Assembly: GCA_965247015.1 (NCBI GenBank)
Contig: CBDFGG010000003.1
Coordinates: 310,001 to 374,000, forward strand
Source: JAIXWP01 sp965247015
GTDB lineage: Bacteria; Bacteroidota; Bacteroidia; Flavobacteriales_D; Sanyastnellaceae
Reading direction: 5' to 3'
Length of the DNA stretch: 64,000 bases
This document shows, piece by piece, positions 61,408 to 64,000 of the stretch (positions are counted from its first letter, which is position 1; every line of letters begins with the position of its first letter). The notes under the pieces were generated by a model. That model was not told the DNA's origin. It searched no databases and saw nothing but the letters and a program-made list of their open reading frames with translations. The translations under genes were made by a program, and so were the position numbers.

Positions 61408-61525
61408 AAGGCTGATTGCTTGCGGCTAATGGCTATTGGCGGAAAGAGATTCTTGATTCTTGATTCTCGAAAAGATTGCTAGCGGTTATGATTATCCATT
61501 ACTAGTGCGTGGGGCTAGTATTTAA
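61408..61525. other. Gap with short tandem words after the DUF1573-like gene
   Basis: Contains GATTCTTGATTCTTGATTCTCGAA at about 61450-61473 (7-bp words). It lies just beyond the stop of the minus-strand gene. Probably a termination zone; no gene seen. Confidence 0.4.
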
Positions 61526-61930
61526 TCACTCTTCTTTGAACCAGCGTGAAATGGTGAACCTGGTGTCGCTGGTGGGGTTGGCGTTGGAGTAGATCATGAA
61601 GGCGGTGGATAGTCGGCCGGTGTGGAGGGTGGGGCAGCGTAAGACGAATACGCCTGTATCGCCCGGTGCGATGGGCGCTAAAGATTTATCGAACGCATAA
61701 CAAGGATCGGATCCTCGCACGTCTGATATGATCAGCACTTGGTCTCCCACATTAGTGAAGCGAATCAATACTTCTGAATTATCGGAGCTGGATATTGTAT
61801 CCACATAATGCTTCACTTCATATTTCAAAAATGAATATCCCTCCAATCGCAACTCCGCCCCCACCTGAGCCATAATAATCGAAGGTGAATAGCAGGCAAG
61901 GAAAAATAATATGTATTTTAATTTTTGCAC
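61526..61930 (-). CDS. Exported DUF1573-like protein
   Basis: A 134-residue protein starting at a GTG (61930). A hydrophobic signal peptide (LKYILFFLACYSPSIIMAQ) precedes a single Ig-like beta domain. The features LIRFTNVGDQVLIISDVRGS near 55 and PIAPGDTGVFVLRCPTLHTG near 88 match DUF1573, a common Bacteroidota periplasmic or surface domain. No lipobox cysteine is seen. No ATG is available upstream of the signal peptide. Function is unknown. Confidence 0.75.
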   Translation of the reverse strand: MQKLKYILFFLACYSPSIIMAQVGAELRLEGYSFLKYEVKHYVDTISSSDNSEVLIRFTNVGDQVLIISDVRGSDPCYAFDKSLAPIAPGDTGVFVLRCPTLHTGRLSTAFMIYSNANPTSDTRFTISRWFKEE

Positions 61931-62032
61931 GGGATAAAATTAGTGATTCTCGATTTTCGATTTTCGATTCTCGATTTTCGATTCGGGATTCGGGATTCGA
62001 AATTCGGGATTCGGGAGTTGTGGAATTTATTG
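61931..62032. repeat. Tandem 7-bp word array before the DUF1573-like gene
   Basis: GATTCTC and GATTTTC words recur in tandem (61944-61978), then GATTCGG words (61980-62018), with ATTCGAAATTC in between. Nearby words on the opposite strand could pair. The start codon of the minus-strand gene lies at the left edge, so the array would be upstream of it. Confidence 0.55.
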
Positions 62033-62102
62033 ATGACTCACATTAAGACCAACTTTAATAATAAGTTCCATTTTATCTTTAAGTGAAATATTAACAAGTA
62101 AA

Positions 62103-62135
62103 TTTGCAAATTCGACTGTAAAATTCTTAAATTTG
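62103..62135 (+). promoter_or_regulatory. Bacteroidota-type promoter of the toxin-antitoxin-chaperone operon
   Basis: TTTG at 62103-62106 and TAAATTTG at 62128-62135 are separated by 21 nt, the accepted spacing. The transcript would begin about 62140-62143, just ahead of the operator. Confidence 0.6.
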
Positions 62136-62144
62136 TTCCATCTA

Positions 62145-62162
62145 TTTCACTTTTAAGTGAAA
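62145..62162. promoter_or_regulatory. Palindromic operator at the start of the toxin-antitoxin operon
   Basis: TTTCACTT-TT-AAGTGAAA is a perfect 8-bp inverted repeat covering the predicted transcript start and the GTG start codon. A second half site, TTAAGTGAAATATT, lies near 62079. This is the sort of site an XRE antitoxin would bind to repress its own operon. The symmetry is seen; the binding is inferred. Confidence 0.6.
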
Positions 62163-62717
62163 TTACGAACTGAAAAATGTATCAATCCCAGAAAAACAGG
62201 AATTAAGGTGAACTACGAGATTGTCGAAATGGAATTATTTAGCGGCATCGCGGCAAAAGTTTACTCTATTATTCCAAAGGGTGAGGATGAAACATTATTT
62301 GATAAGTTCGTAGGTCAACATGAGACAAAATTCAAAGGTGAAATTAAAGAAATATTGACTCGGTTAAAACACATCGGTCATACAACAGGAGCACGAGAAT
62401 TTTTTTTCAAACACGAAGGAGATAATGAGTTTACGAAGAAATATGGCCAGTGCGTCTGGGCATTATATGATGATGATAAAAGAAAATTGAGATTGTATTG
62501 TATTCGGTTTGGAAGTGTAGCAATAATACTAGGAGGCGGCGGATACAAGGACAAGTCAGTTAAGAAGTGGCAAGATGATACAAATCTTGAACAAGCAGTT
62601 ACTGAAATCATGGCTTACGCCGAGCACATTTTTAAACAAATGAAAGATGGCGAGATTTATTGGTCGGAAGATAAAACGGAACTTGAAGGAAATTTAAAGA
62701 ATTACGAAGATGAATAA
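62157..62717 (+). CDS. RelE/HigB-like putative toxin of a three-gene module
   Basis: A 186-residue protein, longer than classic RelE toxins. The core about residues 60-155 has EIKEILTRLKHIGHTTGARE, FFFKHEG, CVWALYDDDKRKLRLYCIRF near 98 and SVAIILGGGGYKDKSVKKW near 120. That is the beta-hairpin and loop pattern of the RelE/HigB fold, usually ribosome-dependent mRNA interferases. The GTG start at 62157 lies in the palindrome; a later GTG at 62208 is possible. The stop overlaps the antitoxin start by 8 nt. The catalytic set is not assured. Confidence 0.6.
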   Translation: MKLRTEKCINPRKTGIKVNYEIVEMELFSGIAAKVYSIIPKGEDETLFDKFVGQHETKFKGEIKEILTRLKHIGHTTGAREFFFKHEGDNEFTKKYGQCVWALYDDDKRKLRLYCIRFGSVAIILGGGGYKDKSVKKWQDDTNLEQAVTEIMAYAEHIFKQMKDGEIYWSEDKTELEGNLKNYEDE

Positions 62718-63168
62718 GGCAACCAAAGCGAGAAAATATAACAGCTCTAAACTTCAAATTCTAATGGATGAAATTACTCCACTAGAAATGGAGCAATCCA
62801 GGAACAAAATGCAAATTGCTGTGCATATCGCAGATCTTATGGCAGCTAAAGGCTGGAGTAAATCGCAGTTCGCAGAAAAACTTGATAAAAACCCATCAGA
62901 GATTACTAAATGGTTGAGCGGAACACAAAACTTCACTGTTGACGTGCTCACAGAGATTGCATTTGCATTAGGTACTGATTTGACTGCGTTGCTAAGCAGG
63001 CCCCAAGTTCAAACCATTTACAAGACCAAATATGAGGTGAAGATTGTTGCTGCAGAACCACCAAATCAATACCTAACTCCAAATAAACAAAGTCGGAGTG
63101 TTATCACCAGCCACTTCACAGCAATTGCAACAAATCAATCATCTTTCACTCCGTCTCATTACAATTAA
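62710..63168 (+). CDS. XRE-family antitoxin with a C-terminal extension
   Basis: A 152-residue protein. The HTH domain lies at about 40-98 (IADLMAAKGWSKSQFAEKLD, KNPSEITKWLSGTQNFTVDV, ALGTDLTALL). After it comes a ~50-residue tail (TIYKTKYEVKIVAAEPPNQY and on), rich in aromatic and polar residues and probably disordered. In toxin-antitoxin-chaperone systems such a tail (ChAD) is bound by a SecB-like chaperone, whose gene follows here after 1 nt. The overlap with the toxin gene and the operator suggest autoregulation. Confidence 0.75.
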   Translation: MNKATKARKYNSSKLQILMDEITPLEMEQSRNKMQIAVHIADLMAAKGWSKSQFAEKLDKNPSEITKWLSGTQNFTVDVLTEIAFALGTDLTALLSRPQVQTIYKTKYEVKIVAAEPPNQYLTPNKQSRSVITSHFTAIATNQSSFTPSHYN

Positions 63169-63169
63169 A

Positions 63170-63616
63170 ATGGCTAAAATTCAAAATAAAGATTTGAATG
63201 TTCAATTGCAAATAAAGGCAATTGAGTTATTAAATAGCTCGTTGAATGTTCCGACTCAATTAAGACATCCTATCGTAAATTTCAATTTCAACATCAACAT
63301 AGAATGCAACGTTGAGCCTACTAATAAATTAATTTTTACGATAGTTCATATTGAAATTAAAAATGATGATCATTCGCAAGTGTTAGGCAATATGTCGGTG
63401 AGCTGCATTTATGAAATCGCCAATTTCGATGAAATCATCAAAGTTGCATCCAATGGCAAAGTCGACATTCCTGATCGCCTCATCGAAACACTTAATATCA
63501 TTTCACTTTCTACTACAAGAGGGGTTATGTTCTCAACTTTCAAAGGAACTCTCCTACACGGCGCCGTGCTCCCACTCGTCGATCCAAAGCAGTTTCAACA
63601 GGAGTTGAGGAGTTAG
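63170..63616 (+). CDS. SecB-like protein, putative toxin-antitoxin chaperone
   Basis: A 148-residue soluble protein. Beta strands with alternating hydrophobics (INFNFNINIECNV-like; LIFTIVHIEIKND) are followed by MSVSCIYEIANFDEIIKVAS, then RLIETLNIISLSTTRGVMFS near 105 and LHGAVLPLVDPKQFQQEL at the end. This order and the final L-P-x-V-D-P-x-x-F resemble the SecB fold, which ends with a leucine-proline-(V/I)-(N/D)-(F/P) strand. The ATG at 63170 is one base after the antitoxin stop; a longer start at 63098 would overlap it. Identity to SecB is a structural inference, not proven. Confidence 0.5.
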   Translation: MAKIQNKDLNVQLQIKAIELLNSSLNVPTQLRHPIVNFNFNINIECNVEPTNKLIFTIVHIEIKNDDHSQVLGNMSVSCIYEIANFDEIIKVASNGKVDIPDRLIETLNIISLSTTRGVMFSTFKGTLLHGAVLPLVDPKQFQQELRS

Positions 63617-64000
63617 AGAGTTGAGGAGTTATTTATCTGTTTCAATGTTTCATTGCTTTATTGGTTTACTTTTTAACTGAACTTTTAAATGCAGTGAAGC
63701 AGTGAAATAGTGAAGCAGTCAAGCAGTGAAACAGTGGAGCGATGAGGAGTTGAGGAGTTACTAAACTGATTCAATGTTTCATTGCTTCATTGGTTCACTT
63801 CTGAACTGAACTTTTTAAATTCAGTGAAGCAGTGAAATAGTGAAGCAGTCAAGCAGTGAAACAGTGGAGAGATGAGGAGTTGAGGAGTTACTACACTGTT
63901 TCAATGTTTCATTGCTTCATTGGTTCAATGCTTAACTGAACTTTTAAATTCAGTGAAGCAGTGAAATAGTGAAGCAGTGAAATAGTGAAGCAGTCAAGCA
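63617..64000. repeat. Tandem ~130-bp repeat made of fold-back words, running off the window
   Basis: Three units begin at TTGAGGAGTT at 63621, 63750 and 63880 (periods 129 and 130 bp). Each unit contains a TTTCAATGTTTCATTGCTTC-type segment and, about 50 bp on, a series of 8-bp words (CAGTGAAG, CAGTGAAA, TAGTGAAG, CAGTCAAG). These words are close to the reverse complement of the first segment, so each unit can fold into a long hairpin. There are no spacers as in CRISPR. It continues beyond the right edge. Confidence 0.8.

Noticed and set aside
63617..64000. CRISPR-like array at the right edge
   Set aside because: The 130-bp units are contiguous and similar throughout, without unique spacers, and each is self-complementary; no cas genes are nearby.
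1..64000. tRNA or rRNA genes
   Set aside because: No clover-leaf arms, CCA ends or rRNA signatures were recognised by eye; very divergent ones could be missed.

Overview
The window is chromosomal DNA of a member of the Bacteroidota, most likely a flavobacterium-like lineage. Four secreted proteins end in a type IX secretion (T9SS, type A) sorting domain with the YPNP motif. Several genes are preceded by the phylum's own promoter form (TTTG, about 19-21 nt, then TAnnTTTG). There is also a PorE-like TPR/PD40 protein, a 7TM-DISM histidine kinase and a phosphosulfolactate synthase. No rRNA, tRNA or CRISPR array was found.

Region 1, about 1-48.4 kb, is mostly core-like DNA with gene-dense, often overlapping operons. 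It opens with the tail of a T9SS cargo protein and a TPR protein. An operon follows (phosphosulfolactate synthase, rhodanese, DedA, AroE), then a T9SS-tagged PAP2/haloperoxidase-like enzyme. From 7.0 to 20 kb lies a cell-surface glycan locus: a Wzm/Wzt-type ABC exporter, five clear glycosyltransferases plus a GT8-like one, a glycosyltransferase-methyltransferase fusion, an isomerase plus aminotransferase pair for a 3-amino-3,6-dideoxy sugar, and an epimerase. A beta-mannosidase, a large T9SS protein, an FkbM methyltransferase and a YfhO-like membrane protein follow. The next stretch holds a PorE-like protein, MurQ, MnmD and an M42 peptidase. At 34.2-39.7 kb is a five-gene minus-strand operon joining an E1/ThiF-like enzyme, a GNAT-like acyltransferase, a 7TM-DISM kinase, a receiver-kinase and a receiver. 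Then come an alpha/beta hydrolase, a purL-PASTA-T9SS-rluD operon, and ppa with a methionine aminotransferase.

Region 2, about 48.4-61.5 kb, is an AT-rich accessory island carrying defence-like pairs. These are a DUF2188/CFI-box protein with an AbiGi-like protein; a C5 methyltransferase, a small HTH-like protein and a restriction endonuclease lying between two decayed IS91-family 3' ends; a DUF262 protein with a HEPN protein; and a membrane coiled-coil protein with a DGQHR (DndB-like) protein. The island also holds two related attC-like inverted-repeat structures and two diverged 300-bp direct repeats around panE and the DGQHR pair.

Region 3, 62.1-63.6 kb, is a compact three-gene operon. I read it as a toxin-antitoxin-chaperone module: a RelE/HigB-like protein, an XRE antitoxin with a C-terminal tail, and a SecB-like protein. 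It has a good promoter and a perfect palindromic operator.

The gene-free gaps are unusual. Several (1.2, 25.4-25.9, 28.7-29.1, 32.2, 61.4, 61.9 and 63.6-64.0 kb) consist of short 7-8 bp words in tandem that fold back on their reverse complement, often around a long perfect hairpin. Two sit exactly between convergent genes, so they could act as bidirectional terminators. Some share a dispersed consensus.
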